Shown: positions 51,030 through 62,172, counted from the first letter of the stretch. The stretch: 64,000 nucleotides of DNA from Psychrosphaera algicola (GCF_028401425.1 NZ_JAQOMS010000002.1:4526001-4590000); one strand, 5' to 3'. Program-made: numbers and translations. Notes: generated from the letters alone by a model not told the origin.

Positions 51030-52154
51030 ATGGATTCTATAGATAAAATTTTTGAAAAGATGGCGATGCAAAAAGCGTCAGACCTTTTCATCACGGTAGG
51101 TTTGCCAATAAGTGCGAAGATTAATGGCGAATTAACACCACTTGAAAGTGAGCCTTTGTCAAAAGACGAAGCTCAGGAACTTGTTTTTAGTTGCATGAGT
51201 AGCAAGCAACAAACTGAGTTTGAAACAACTAAAGAATGCAATTTCGCGGTGGCGAATGATGTCGGTCGATTTCGTATTTCGGCGTTTTGGCAGCGCGATC
51301 AAGTTGGTATGGTTGTAAGACGCATCGTAACCAAAATACCTGATGTGGATGAGTTAGGCTTACCACCAATCCTTAAAGACATGATCATGGCTAAACGTGG
51401 GTTATTGTTATTTGTCGGCGGCACTGGCACAGGTAAATCAACAAGTCTTGCCGCGTTGTTAGGCTATCGAAACCGTAATTCAAAAGGGCATATTTTAACC
51501 ATTGAAGACCCAATCGAATTTGTTCATGATCATAAAAAATGCATCGTTACCCAACGCGAAGTTGGTATTGATACACCATCGTTTGAATCCGCACTGAAAA
51601 GTTCGTTGCGACAAGCACCTGATGTGATCCTAATTGGTGAAATTCGTTCCCAAGATATTATGGAATATGCACTGTCTTTTGCTGAAACAGGTCATTTATG
51701 TGTAGCCACATTACACGCAAACAATGCGAACCAAGCAATTGACCGAATTATGCATTTAGTGCCAAAAGAAAAACACGACAAACTTAAATACGATTTGGCC
51801 TTGAACTTAAGAGCAATCGTCGCCCAACAACTTATTCAGACATCTGATGGGTTAGGGCGTGTGGCAGCCATAGAAGTACTACTAAACTCTCCTATGGTTG
51901 CTGAGTTGATTAAGAAAGGTGATATTTCTGGACTTAAAGAGGTAATGGCCAAATCCAAAGAAATGGGAATGCAAACTTTTGATCAGGCATTGTTTGAATT
52001 GTATCAGCAATCTCGGATCAGTTATGCAGACGCCTTGCATCATGCAGATTCACCAAATGATTTACGATTGATGATTAAATTGAGAAACAATGAGCAGACG
52101 GGTTCTGGTTTTCTTCAAGGTGTGACTGTTGACGGCTTAGAGAAAGACGAATAG
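51030..52154 (+). CDS. pilU: PilT-dependent retraction ATPase PilU
   Basis: A 374-residue PilT paralogue. Walker A GGTGTGKSTSLAALLGYRN, Walker B DVILIGEIRS, His box TGHLCVATLHANNANQAIDR, and the PilU-type C-terminal tail. It follows pilT by 12 bp; PilU needs PilT to act and adds retraction force. Confidence 0.96.
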   Translation: MDSIDKIFEKMAMQKASDLFITVGLPISAKINGELTPLESEPLSKDEAQELVFSCMSSKQQTEFETTKECNFAVANDVGRFRISAFWQRDQVGMVVRRIVTKIPDVDELGLPPILKDMIMAKRGLLLFVGGTGTGKSTSLAALLGYRNRNSKGHILTIEDPIEFVHDHKKCIVTQREVGIDTPSFESALKSSLRQAPDVILIGEIRSQDIMEYALSFAETGHLCVATLHANNANQAIDRIMHLVPKEKHDKLKYDLALNLRAIVAQQLIQTSDGLGRVAAIEVLLNSPMVAELIKKGDISGLKEVMAKSKEMGMQTFDQALFELYQQSRISYADALHHADSPNDLRLMIKLRNNEQTGSGFLQGVTVDGLEKDE

Positions 52155-52520
52155 AAATAGCCTTGTCATTCACAATTGTAATTTAGTTTTATTTACGATG
52201 CCGACGCACTGTCGGCATAGTTATTCTAATCGAACTTCAAGCATTATTATCCCTCTTAACTTCGAAACAAAATCCGATGAGTGCTAAATGGAACCTAGTT
52301 TGATGTGACTCTCTAGGCCATAGACGCTTAGCTAGCACATTGTGAAAACGTAAATTGCTGTGATAAATGCAATCGATAGGTCATTAAATTAGCTTATAAC
52401 TAAAAGTGTAAAATAAACACAATATATTAGTGCTTTTATTCTAAAAATTGATTAGAATATACACTCTATTAATTTAGAGCATAAACTCAATCATTAATTT
52501 ATTTTTAAAGGATAGCAATT
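52155..52520. other. 366-bp gap after pilU
   Basis: It contains an imperfect terminator, TGCCGAC/GTCGGCA at 52199-52217 without a clear T-run, about 45 bp past pilU, and then an AT-rich stretch that probably holds the promoter of the small gene at 52521. No other gene seen. Confidence 0.5.
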
Positions 52521-52724
52521 ATGACTTTCGCAGAACTCGCAACAACATTATTGATCACAGCAACTCCAGTAGATGCAGCGGCAATTGATAAAAATATTAT
52601 CAAAGTTGAAATTCAAAACTCTTTACAATCAGAACTTAGCTTGATTAATTTTGAACACCAAGTAAAACCTGTATTTGCAGCTAAACTTGACAAACAAACA
52701 TCAGTTAACGAAAACGCTGAATAA
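52521..52724 (+). CDS. Hypothetical 67-residue protein
   Basis: I do not recognise a family. Support for a real gene: AAGGA ribosome site 8 bases before ATG, an AT-rich upstream region, a monocistronic layout, and a proper terminator 110 bp downstream. The N-terminus (MTFAELATTLLITATPVDAAAI) is weakly hydrophobic and could be a signal or anchor, but it lacks a basic start. The rest is soluble and mixed-charge. Confidence 0.55.
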   Translation: MTFAELATTLLITATPVDAAAIDKNIIKVEIQNSLQSELSLINFEHQVKPVFAAKLDKQTSVNENAE

Positions 52725-53117
52725 TTACACCAGTTTATTAGCATTTCCATATATTATATGGTTCCAAAATGCACAATGGCTGAGTTTTTATCCGCGTTAG
52801 TTTTATCCTGATTTACATAAAGAATTATTAAAGAACCGTTTAGTTAAACGGTTTTTTTCGTCTTAAATTTGGTGTTTAGTTGTTAACTTAGTAACTCATC
52901 AAAAGTAACTCACCACAAGTAACTCATCACAAGTAAACTTAACTTAATCATCCACACCCGATAGCAATCCCAAATATCACAGTGGCTAGGCGCTATTACA
53001 AGTTAAGGAATGACTTTCTTATTCTTGATTTAAAATGTTCATGAGTAAAGCTAAGGAAGTCGTAGTTGTGTGGGGATGGCATATTTTGTCAATATTAAAG
53101 CCCAAATTTTGGACATA
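52725..53117. other. 393-bp gap between the small gene and rne
   Basis: It holds the small gene's terminator (52834-52858) and three imperfect direct repeats of AAGTAACTCA(C/T)CAC type at about 52895-52936. No gene seen. Confidence 0.5.
52834..52858 (+). terminator. Rho-independent terminator of the small gene
   Basis: Stem AACCGTTTA/TAAACGGTT with a 2-base loop (in practice a few pairs will open) and a run of T to 52858. Confidence 0.85.
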
Positions 53118-53143
53118 AAAAACCGCTCATCAGAGCGGTTTTT
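53118..53143 (-). terminator. Rho-independent terminator of rne
   Basis: Stem AAAAACCGCTC/GAGCGGTTTTT; on the minus strand it lies 14 bp past the rne stop and runs into T-rich sequence. Confidence 0.88.
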
Positions 53144-53156
53144 AAACGACTTAACG

Positions 53157-56024
53157 TTAAAGCGTTTTAGTCGCTTCAGATGTTGCACTGTTGGTTGCAT
53201 TGGATGCACCAGCAGAGCGGCCTGATACCGTAATTGCAGGACGTGACTCGATAGCCATAGCCACTAAACTTTCACCAGTACCTGCTACTACAGGCGTTGG
53301 TTTTGTCATCGGCGCGCTAGCGAAGCCAATCGTTGCTGATTTTGGTTTAACAATTTCAGTTTCGACCTTAGTCTCAGCTTTTACAACTTCAGCTTTCAAT
53401 TCGGTTTTAGCAGGTTCTTTTACTTCTTCAGCCGGTTTAGGCTCTTCCGTAATTGGTGCTTCAACTTGATCTACTTCAGCTTTAGGCGTATCGACAACGT
53501 CAGTTTTCACCTCAGGAGCCGCTTCAGCTTCAGGGACAGATACCGGAGCATCGACGCTTTGAACTTCTTCAATCGTTTTGGCAGCCGGTGTCAAATGTTC
53601 ATGCGTTTGATCAAATGTTGCATCAGACTCAGGATAACGACTTTCAACTTCAGCAGCTGTTTTGACAGATGCGAGTTGTTTAATCAATAAACGTTGTGCT
53701 TTAGTAACAAAGACTTTATCTGTTCTTAGTGGGCGTTTAAACCTATCTAAACCCGTCACTTTAACAACCGCTTTTTCTACAACTGGTTTAGCTGCTTCTG
53801 GCTGTTTTGTCGGTGCTTTTTTAGCAACGTCAGTTTTAGCAACTTCAGTTTTAGCAGGCTCTGCTACGTTGGTCGCCTTTTGTTCGTTTTGAACTTTAGG
53901 TTTAACGTTTTGTTTCGCCGCTACTGCCGAGTCGTCTTTTTGAACTCGAACACGCTTACGATTGTTACGACGCTGACGACGTTCAGCGAGCTTCTCTTCT
54001 TTCTTAGGAGCAGGCGCTGCTGTTTTGGTTGTCGTTGCATCTTCGTTTTCATTAGTACGAGGCGCATTCTTTTGACGATTGTCATTCTTAGGCTTATTCG
54101 TGCGTTCCTGTGGTTTTCTACCACGCGGTTGTTCTGCACGTTTGTCATCGCGGTCTTCGTTATCGCGTTTGTTGTTACGATTACGATTACGGTTGCCATC
54201 AGCATTTTGGTTGCGATTGCGACTGCGATTTTTGTTGTTATTACGACGATTGTCTTCACGTGGCCCATTGTTGGTATTACGTGATTTATTTTGCGTCTTC
54301 TTAGTCGTTTCTTCTTCAGATTTGAATAAGTCAGTAACAAACTTAACAAGTTTACTAAATAAGCTTGGACCAGCTGGCTTAGCCTGTTCTGCTGCTTTTG
54401 CTGGAGCCGCAGTCGGCGCCGGAGCAACAGGTGCTGCAAAACCTTTTAATACCGGTTGTTCAATCTCTTTTTCATCGGAATAACGATTTCTTGAGTTGAT
54501 TCTGCAGTTTCAGGTTTGGTCACAAGTTTAAAGCTTGAGTCAGCAATGTCTTCATCAATACGAACACGCACAACATCATAATGTGGTGTATCCATATGGA
54601 TGTTAGGGATGATCATTACGTTAACTTTATTGTTAATTTCGATGTGGCGAATAGAGTCACGTTTCTCATTTAACAAATAAGACGATACAGGAACAGGCAC
54701 TTGCGCTTGAATTTGAGCTGTATTTTCTTTAATAGCCTCTTCTTCAATAATACGAAGAATAGAAAGTGCTAAAGACTCATTACTACGGATTGTGCCTTGG
54801 CCATCACAACGAGGGCAAGTATGTTGGCTTGCATCACCTAATGAAGGACGTAAACGTTGACGTGACATTTCAAGCAAACCAAAACGACTGATTTTACCAA
54901 TTTGCACGCGTGCACGGTCTTGTTTAACACTGTCTTTTAGACGGTTTTCAACTTCGCGTTGATGTTTTGGTGGTGTCATGTCAATAAAGTCAATAACCAA
55001 CAAACCACCTAAATCTCTAAGGCGCAGTTGACGGGCAACTTCTTCAGCGGCTTCTAAATTGGTATTTAGGGCCGTTTCTTCGATGTCGCCACCTTTAGTT
55101 GCTTTTGAAGAGTTAATATCAATTGATACTAGGGCTTCAGTTGGGTCGATAACAATTGAGCCACCAGACGGAAGACGAACTTCACGTTGGAATGCCGATT
55201 CAATTTGCGACTCAATTTGGTAATGAGTAAATAAAGGTACGTCGCCTTTATAAAGCTTAACGCGTTCAACAAAGTCAGGTCTAAATAGTTCGATATGACC
55301 TTTTGCCTCATTAAATACGTTTTGGCTGTCGATTAGAATCTCGCCTACATCACGCTTAAGATAGTCACGTATCGCACGGAATACGACGTTACTTTCTTGG
55401 TGAATTAGGAATGGAGCAGGGCGACCGCCAGCAGCTTGTTGGATTTTATCCCAATGTAATAGTAGTGCACGTAAGTCGTATTCAAGTTCTTCATACGATT
55501 TACCAACACCAGCAGTACGAACAATTAGACCCATGCCTTTAGGCAATTCTAATTTGTTTAGCGCTGTTTTAAGTTGTGTGCGTTCGTCACCTTCGATACG
55601 ACGTGAAATACCGCCTGCGCGTGGGTTATTTGGCATTAATACCAAATAGCTTCCAGCTACAGAGATAAACGTCGTAAGGGCTGCGCCTTTTTGACCGCGT
55701 TCTTCTTTTTCAATCTGAATGATAACTTCTTGACCTTCTTTCACCACTTCTTTGATGTTAGGTCGGCCTTGAAATTTATAATCGTCAGGGAAGTAATTGC
55801 GGGCAATTTCTTTGAGAGGTAAGAATCCGTGTCTATCCGCACCATAGTCGACAAATGCCGCCTCTAGGCTCGGTTCAACTCGAGTGATAGTTCCTTTGTA
55901 GATGTTGGCCTTCTTTTGTTCATGACCTTGGACTTTCGATGTCAAGGTCATACAAACGCTGACCATCAACCAACGCGACACGCATTTCTTCTTGTTGCGT
56001 GGCATTAATTAACATGCGTTTCAT
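53157..56024 (-). CDS. rne: Ribonuclease E
   Basis: Endoribonuclease and scaffold of the RNA degradosome. Start at 56024 (MKRMLINATQQEEMRVALVD). S1 domain (HEQKKANIYKG, AAFVDYGADRHGFLPLKEIA), 5' sensor and DNase-like domain (GGSIVIDPTEALVSIDINS, LRLRDLGGLLVIDFIDM), and the Zn-link CPRCDGQGTIRS are all present. The C-terminal half is a disordered scaffold: an Arg/Asn-rich RNA-binding stretch (about 54100-54290) and a Lys/Glu/Val/Pro-rich tail. Breaks: CCTTGG for CCTGG at 55926-55931 (IESPGHEQK), and an A-run one base short near 54473. Corrected length is 955 residues. Confidence 0.96.
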
Positions 56025-56552
56025 ATATATAGTAGCTCTTTATTTTTTAGGGCCACGTTTCACACATTTTTACCTGCACTATTGAACACACCTAGGCGCT
56101 GTATAGTTTCTCAACTAGTTATTGCTTCATTTCAATCGTCTCGATTGTAATCAAGGGTTTCAAATTCTATTTGTCAGAATACTTCATGTGCCAATTGCTA
56201 AAAATGCTTTTGGAATACGTGGCACTGGTTAAATTAACGCCTCTTTTAGTTGACAGGTCTGAACGGTTAAAGAAGAGGGTAATATGTTACACGCATTACC
56301 GTACTTAAGTGGCGTGGAGGTTTGAGATTATGTTCCTAGCACCGATTATAGATGTGCGCTGTGGAAGTTTTCTGATATTATCGAGTTCTCAAACCCTGCT
56401 CCGTTACATGACTCTTACGTCCATTGAGTGAGGCAGTTCAATCAGTTGCTCAACTGAGCGCGGCCATTATCAGTCGCATTGCCAGATATAGCAACATAAT
56501 TAAAGCAGTTTTTCATATAATTGTTGAAAAAATGACAGGTAATGACGTTTTT
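56025..56552. other. Divergent rne-rluC regulatory region
   Basis: A 528-bp gap between rne (minus) and rluC (plus). In E. coli the same divergent gap encodes a long structured rne 5' UTR that RNase E cleaves for autoregulation. The size and layout here agree. I cannot assign individual hairpins with confidence. Confidence 0.6.
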
Positions 56553-57519
56553 ATGACCGAACAAACCACAGAATTCCCGAAAGTTCAATTTGTCGAAATT
56601 GACGAGGTTCATGAAGGGCAACGAATAGACAACTTTCTCATTACCAAATTGAAAGGGGTTCCTAAATCAGTTATTTACCGAATTTTGCGAAAAGGCGAAG
56701 TTCGAGTTAACAAGGGCCGTATTAAACAGACATACAAATTGTTAAATGGCGATGTTGTCCGAATTCCCCCGTTAGAGTAAAAAGTGACCAAGAGTCAAAT
56801 ATATCTAGTGGTCTGAAATCTGTACAAAAATTGGAACAAGCGATCATTTATGAAGACAAGTCTCTTATCGTATTAAATAAGCCATCTGGTATTGCTGTTC
56901 ACGGGGGAGCGGATTAAGTTTTGGGGTTATCGAAGGGTTGCGTGCACTTAGACCTAAAGAAAAGATGCTTGAACTTGTGCATCGATTAGATCGCGACACG
57001 TCAGGTATTTTATTGATTGCTAAAAAACGTTCTACTTTAGTGGCGCTACATGAGCAACTAAGAAGCAAGTCGATGAACAAAATCTACTGGGCATTGGTTG
57101 AAGGCGAATGGGATAAGTCAGTACGTTCAGTGCAAGAGCCCCTGTTAAAAATCAATACAAAATCTGGTGAGCGCATCGTTGTTGTTGATAGAGAACAAGG
57201 CAAAAGCTCATGCACTATGTTTGATGTTGTCGAACCGCTCGACGGCGCAACATTGATAGAAGCAAGACCGCAAACCGGTCGTACTCATCAAATTCGAGTG
57301 CATACCGCGTGTAAAGGTCATGCTATTGCGTGTGACGATAAATATGGTGACAAAGCATTTGCGGCTCGAGCGAATTCACTGGGGTTAAAACGATTGTTTT
57401 TACATGCCAAGGAAATTTCGTTTTACCACCCTGTGTCTGAAACCACTGTGCGATTTGAAGCCGAATTGGAACCTGCTCTACTAAATGCAATTGAAGCGTT
57501 TAGGATTAAGTCGGATTAA
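56553..57519 (+). CDS. rluC: 23S rRNA pseudouridine(955/2504/2580) synthase
   Basis: S4-like RNA-binding domain (QRIDNFLITKLKGVPKSVIYRILRKGEVRVNKGR) followed by the catalytic motif HRLDRDTSGILLIAKK and the TGRTHQIRVH signature. Start chosen at 56553 (MTEQTTEFPKV); an in-frame ATG at 56532 is an alternative. One C is missing near 56765 (six needed in IPPVRVKSD) and one G near 56905 (HGGSGLSFGVIEG). Corrected length is 322 residues (E. coli 319). Confidence 0.94.
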
Positions 57520-57578
57520 CCAGCGCTATAAACCAGTTGAGTAGCTAATACAAACGCGGTTCAAAAACGATATGATGA

Positions 57579-57630
57579 AAGTGCTAATAAAAGTGCTAAT
57601 AGAAGTGCTAATAGAAGTGCTAATAGAAGT
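57579..57630. repeat. 12-bp tandem repeat (AAGTGCTAATAG), four copies
   Basis: Units at 57579, 57591, 57603 and 57615 (the first has AA in place of AG at its end), then a partial AAGT. It lies between rluC and maf, outside genes. Confidence 0.9.
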
Positions 57631-57705
57631 AAAGTTTAGTGGGTATAACAATTGAATCATTTCGTTTGGCGATTGCGATAACGTAATTAAAAAGAATAGC
57701 CATTA

Positions 57706-57740
57706 AAAAGCCACATCTTCATTTATTGAATGTGGCTTTT
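57706..57740. terminator. Terminator between rluC and maf
   Basis: Stem AAAAGCCACAT/ATGTGGCTTTT around a 13-base loop, A/T-runs on both sides; shared by the two converging genes. Confidence 0.82.
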
Positions 57741-57746
57741 GTGATT

Positions 57747-58355
57747 TTATGTGGCTTGTTGTTCTAATACATGAAATCCAAACTGCGACAATATTTCAGT
57801 TAATTTAATTAAAGGTAGCCCAATTAATGTATTTGGATCGTCGCCAACCAGTTTTTCAAATAAGCAAATGCCCAACGCTTCACTTTTAAAACTGCCTGCA
57901 CAATTATATGGTTTTTCTGCTAGCAGGTAGTTTTCTATTTGATCACGACTCAACGCTTTAAAATGAACTTCAAATGGTTCTACAATAGCCGTTGTTTTGC
58001 CAGTAGCAGAGCATGTAACCGCTAAACCCGTTAGAAAGGTGACTTTATTACCCGAGAACTCTGAAAGCTGTTTGACGGCATTTTCGTGGGTATGTGGCTT
58101 TCCTAAAATACGATTATCGAAAACCGCAACTTGATCTGAACCAATAATAAGGGCATCTTGATGACGTACTGCAACAGCATTCGCTTTTAAAATCGCTAAA
58201 CGTTCAACAAGCTGCTGTGGTGTTTCGTTTAATAGAGGTGTTTCATCTACTTCTGGTTTATCCGTAACAAATTTGATATTAAGTTTATCGAGAATTTGTT
58301 TGCGAAATGGCGATGTTGAACCAAGTACTATTGTGGGTGTTTTAATTTTAGTCAT
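57747..58355 (-). CDS. yceF: Maf-like 7-methyl-GTP pyrophosphatase (YceF)
   Basis: A 202-residue Maf-family nucleotide pyrophosphatase. LGSTSPFRKQILDKL, PEVDETPLL, IIGSDQVAVFDNRILGKPHT and AGSFKSEALGICLFEKLVGDDP are the conserved blocks. The position divergent from yceD-rpmF-plsX favours YceF over the dTTP-type YhdE. No frame damage. Confidence 0.93.
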   Translation of the reverse strand: MTKIKTPTIVLGSTSPFRKQILDKLNIKFVTDKPEVDETPLLNETPQQLVERLAILKANAVAVRHQDALIIGSDQVAVFDNRILGKPHTHENAVKQLSEFSGNKVTFLTGLAVTCSATGKTTAIVEPFEVHFKALSRDQIENYLLAEKPYNCAGSFKSEALGICLFEKLVGDDPNTLIGLPLIKLTEILSQFGFHVLEQQAT

Positions 58356-58479
58356 GTTTTGCTCAGAAAATTAGCAATTTGTTAATTAATAGTGGATTAT
58401 GTCCGGAGTTTAGCTTTTTTCGTGTTTCGTACTATTTTCTTTTGACTATAGAGAACACTAACTATATTATGCGCGCCCT

Positions 58480-59011
58480 ATGCAAATGGTAAAAATTCCT
58501 ATCTCGATCGCACCAGCAAGAGCTGCGCTTAAACGAATGACTTATGACGGTATTATCGTTAAGAGTGAGTTTGTTCGTATTAAAGAAGTGGCAACTGTTT
58601 TAGACGATCACATAAACGTGACTATTGAATGTGGTATTGATGCCCAGAATTTAGTTGTGATTAAAGGCAACGCGGCTGCTAATTTAGAATTAGTATGTCA
58701 ACGATGTGGAACGGGTTTAAAACCCACATTTCTACAGAGTTCGCATTTACTCCGGTAAATGTGTCGGCTGAAGAGAGTGACGAACGGATACCAGATGCGT
58801 ACGAAGAAATCGAACTAAATGAATTTGGTGAGGTCAGCCTCGTTGAATTAATCGAAGACGAATTAATGTTGGCGCTACCTATTGTAGCAATGCATGAGCT
58901 AAAAGATTGTCAACTCAAAGAGACTGACATGACATTTGGTGAATTGGCGCCAGAAGCGACGGAAGAGAAAAATCGAATCCGTTTGATGTATTGAAAAAAC
59001 TTAAGAACTAG
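58480..59011 (+). CDS. yceD: DUF177 family protein YceD (23S rRNA accumulation)
   Basis: Starts MQMVKIPISIAPARAALKRM; ends with the conserved NPFDVLKKLKN after repair. The Cys pair typical of the family is in LVCQRCG. One A is missing near 58714 (CGNGFKTHIS expected) and one near 58971 (EEKKSNPFDVL). Corrected length is 177 residues (E. coli 173). The stop at 59011 is 9 bp before rpmF; the two are usually co-transcribed. Confidence 0.92.
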
Positions 59012-59020
59012 GAGACGGCA

Positions 59021-59184
59021 ATGGCAGTTCAAAAAGTAAGAAATCCCGTGCTAGACGTGGCATGCGTCGTTCACATGATGCATTAACTGCAGAGAATCTT
59101 TCTGTAGATCAAACGACTGGTGAAACTCACCGTCGTCATCATATGACTGCAGACGGCTATTTCAAAGGCCGTAAAATTAAGTAA
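59021..59184 (+). CDS. rpmF: 50S ribosomal protein L32
   Basis: MAVQKSKKSRARRGMRRSHD, followed by the conserved ETHRRHHMTADGYFKGRKI. An A-run at 59031-59035 is one base short, which hides the gene from simple frame scanning. GGAG lies 6 bases upstream. Corrected length is 54 residues. It is certainly essential in its normal form, so the lesion is a sequence error. Confidence 0.95.
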
Positions 59185-59202
59185 GCGAAAGTAGACTTAA
59201 TT

Positions 59203-60227
59203 ATGCGTGATATTCGCATCGCGCTAGATATGATGGGGGCGATTATGGCCCCCGAGCTACTATTCCAGCAGCCATACGCGCTGTTGAAAAATACCCCTAT
59301 TTACATCTATATCTTTGTGGTCATTCGCAAAGTATTCACACGTTTTTAAATAAGCATAATGCGTTAAATCATCCTCGCTTGACGGTTGTCCATACGGAAC
59401 AAGTTGTTAATCAAGATGAACGACCTGATATTGCTTTACGTCGTAAAAATCGTTCATCAATGCGCAAAGCCCTCGATCTTGTTGAGCAAGACCAAGCGGA
59501 TGCCTGCGTTTCCGCCGGAAACACCGGTGCCTTATTGGCGATGGCGCGATATGTACTTAAAACGTTGCCGTTAATCAAACGTCCCGCGTTAATTAGTTCA
59601 CTACCTACTTATGAAAACGAAAAAGTCTATTTGCTGGATTTAGGTGCAAACATACACCAATGCCCAGAGACCTTGTTTCAGTTTGCCGTAATGGGTTCTG
59701 TGATGGCAAACGAAGTTGAAGGTATCGAAAACCCTAGGGTAGCCTTGCTAAACGTTGGTGAAGAAGAGATCAAAGGCAGTGACCATTTAAAGCAAGCTGC
59801 TGAAATGTTGTCCAAATGTAAACACATTAATTATGTTGGGTTTGCTGAAGGTAACGATATTTTTTCAGGAAAAGCCGATGTTATTGTCTGTGACGGTTTT
59901 GTCGGCAATGTGGCATTAAAAACCATTGAAGGCGTTGCAAAGCTTATTATATCTAAGCTTAGAGCCTTAAGTGAAAAGTCTTTGTTTACCAAAATAATGA
60001 TTGGTATCTTAATGCCAGGGATCAGAAAACTGTTTTCAAAGATGAACCCCGACCACTACAACGGTGCGAGTCTGGTAGGATTGCGCGGAATTGTGGTTAA
60101 GAGCCATGGTAATGCGTCTGCTAAAGCTTTTTATAGCGCGATTAAAGAAGCGGTAAAAGAAGCGCAGCGTCAAGTTCCACATAAAATTAAAGATAGAGTG
60201 GAACAGGTCCTCAAAGACGAGGAATAA
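59203..60227 (+). CDS. plsX: Phosphate acyltransferase PlsX
   Basis: Makes acyl-phosphate from acyl-ACP for phospholipid synthesis. Starts MRDIRIALDMMGGDYGPRAT; a G-run at 59233-59237 is one base short. Core motifs: ALDLVEQDQADACVSAGNTGALLAM, LDLGANIHQCPETLFQFA, LLNVGEEEIKGSD and VCDGFVGNVALKTIEG. Corrected length is 341 residues. It lies in the standard rpmF-plsX-fabH order. Confidence 0.95.
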
Positions 60228-60260
60228 TAACAAAAAGTCTTAGCGACATTGAGAGGATTC

Positions 60261-61223
60261 ATGTTTTCAAGAATTATAGGCACAGGTAGTTATTTCCCGC
60301 CTCATATACGTACCAATTCAGATTTAGAAAAAATGGTCGACACTAGTGATGAGTGGATCCAAGAGCGTACTGGCATGAAAGAACGCCGCATCATTGGTGA
60401 AGGTGAAACATTGGCATCAATGGCTGTTGAAGCGTCTAAAAAGGCGATTGAAGCGGCTGGTATAGACGCTGATGAAATAGATTTTGTTATTGTTGGTACT
60501 ACGAGTCATTACCGCTCGTTGCCAAGTGCAGCATGTGAAGTGCAACGAGATTTAGGTCTAAAGTCAGGTGTTCCAGCTATGGATGTATCAGCAGCCTGTT
60601 CCGGTTTTGTTTATGCACTTAGCGTGGCAGATGCCTATGTTAAAACTGGGCAAGCAAAAAAGCCTTAGTCATTGGCGCTGATTGTTTAAGTCGATTAATG
60701 AGTCCTGAAGACCGTTCAATGGTCATTTTGTTTGGTGATGCTGCTGGAGCTGTTATTGTTGAAGCATCAGAAGAGCCTCAGCGTGTTGTCCACACACATC
60801 CATTCAGACGGCAACTACACAGAATTACTCCAAGTTGGAATTCCGACACGTGGTGATGAAGCATCAGTTCATACGAACTGGGGTTCTATGGAAGGCAATA
60901 AAGTATTTAAAGTTGCGGTTTCAAAATTAACAGAAGTCGTAGACGAAACGCTTGAACACAATGGTATTGATAAGTCACAAATTGACTGGTTAGTGCCTCA
61001 TCAAGCGAACTTAAGAATTATTTCTGCGGTAGCCAAAAAGCTCGATATGTCAATGGATCAGGTTGTTATCAACTTAGACCGTTACGGCAATACATCAGCC
61101 GCAACTGTACCAACCGCGCTAGATGAAGCAATTCGAGATGGCCGAATTCAACGTGGACACAACCTAATGTTTAATGCATTTGGTGGTGGATTCATATGAG
61201 CATCAGCACTGATTAAATATTAA
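60261..61223 (+). CDS. fabH: 3-oxoacyl-[ACP] synthase III
   Basis: Initiates fatty-acid synthesis from acetyl-CoA and malonyl-ACP. Start at 60261 (MFSRIIGTGSYFPP). Active-site Cys in DVSAACSGFVYAL, His in DWLVPHQANLRI and Asn in RYGNTSAATVP. Lesions: an A-run one short near 60660; a one-base excess at 60776-60782 where EEPGVLSTH would need CCTGG; and TATGA at 61195-61199 where GGGFTWASAL needs CCTGG, giving a false in-frame TGA. Corrected length is 320 residues, ending at 61223. Confidence 0.94.
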
Positions 61224-61236
61224 GAAAGAGATTTAG

Positions 61237-62161
61237 ATGACAAAAGCAATCATTTTCCCATGGTCAGGGTTCACAGTCTGTAGGCATGTTAGCAGACCTC
61301 TATGACAAGTTTGATGTTGTACAATCAACGTTTAATCAAGCATCAGATGCCCTTGGTTACGATTTATGGGCGTTAGTTAAAGACGATGCTGAAGGTAAAC
61401 TTAGCCAAACCGAATTTACTCAGCCAGCTTTATTAACAGCGTCAGTTGCGGTTTGGCGTGCTTACGTTGCTGAAGGCGGTTCTGTTCCTCGTTATTTAGC
61501 AGGCCACAGTTTAGGTGAGTACTCAGCTTTAGTTTGCGCTGGGGTACTAAGCCTTGAAGATGCGGTTAAACTTGTTGAGAAGCGTGGTCAATATATGCAA
61601 CAGGCGGTTCCCGCAGGAACCGGAGCAATGGCCGCCATTATAGGTTTGGCTGACGATTTAATTGCTAAGGCCTGTAGTGAAGCCGCTCAGGGTGAAGTCG
61701 TTTCACCGGTGAACTTCAATTCACTAAGGTCAAATTGTAATTGCGGGCAATAAAGCTGCCGTTGAACGTGCAATGGAATTGTGTAAAGAAGCAGGCGCTA
61801 AACGTGCCTTGCCATTACCAGTTTCTGTACCGTCTCATTGTGCACTTATGAAACCTGCGGCTGATATGTTGGCAGCGGATTTGGTTAATTTAGAATTTAA
61901 TACACCAGAAATTTCAGTGGTTAATAATGTTGATGTCAAAGTTGAATCGGACCCTGAAGCGATAAAACAAGCATTAATTAAGCAGTTATATAGTCCTGTA
62001 CGTTGGACAGAAACCATTCAGTTTTTTGCAGCTGAAGGGATCACAGACAGCTTTGAATTTGGCCTAGGAAAGTACTTTCTGGTCTAGCAAAACGTATCGA
62101 TAAGTCAGTAAGTTGTGTGTCTGTTTCAGACAGCGATAGCTTGTTGGCAATAGTTAAATAA
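61237..62161 (+). CDS. fabD: Malonyl-CoA:ACP transacylase
   Basis: Start at 61237 (MTKAIIFPGQGSQSVGM after repair). Active-site GHSLGEYSALVCAG and catalytic His in VPSHCALMKPAA. Lesions: CCATGG for CCAGG at 61258-61263 (FPGQGSQ), CTAAGG for CCAGG at 61724-61729 (NSPGQIVIAG), and CTAGG for CCAGG at 62064-62068 (FGPGKVLSGL reads FGLGK) followed by a missing G. Corrected length is 307 residues (E. coli 309), ending 11 bp before fabG. Confidence 0.94.
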
Positions 62162-62172
62162 GAGGGATATAG

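Noticed and set aside
53880..54483. Plus-strand and alternate minus-strand frames over the rne C-terminal region
   Set aside because: They are frame shadows of the Arg/Asn-rich rne tail; composition is low-complexity and no start signals are present.
61195..61730. Programmed frameshifting or stop readthrough in fabH and fabD
   Set aside because: No slippery site with downstream structure; lesions coincide with predicted CCWGG and similar lesions occur in unrelated genes.
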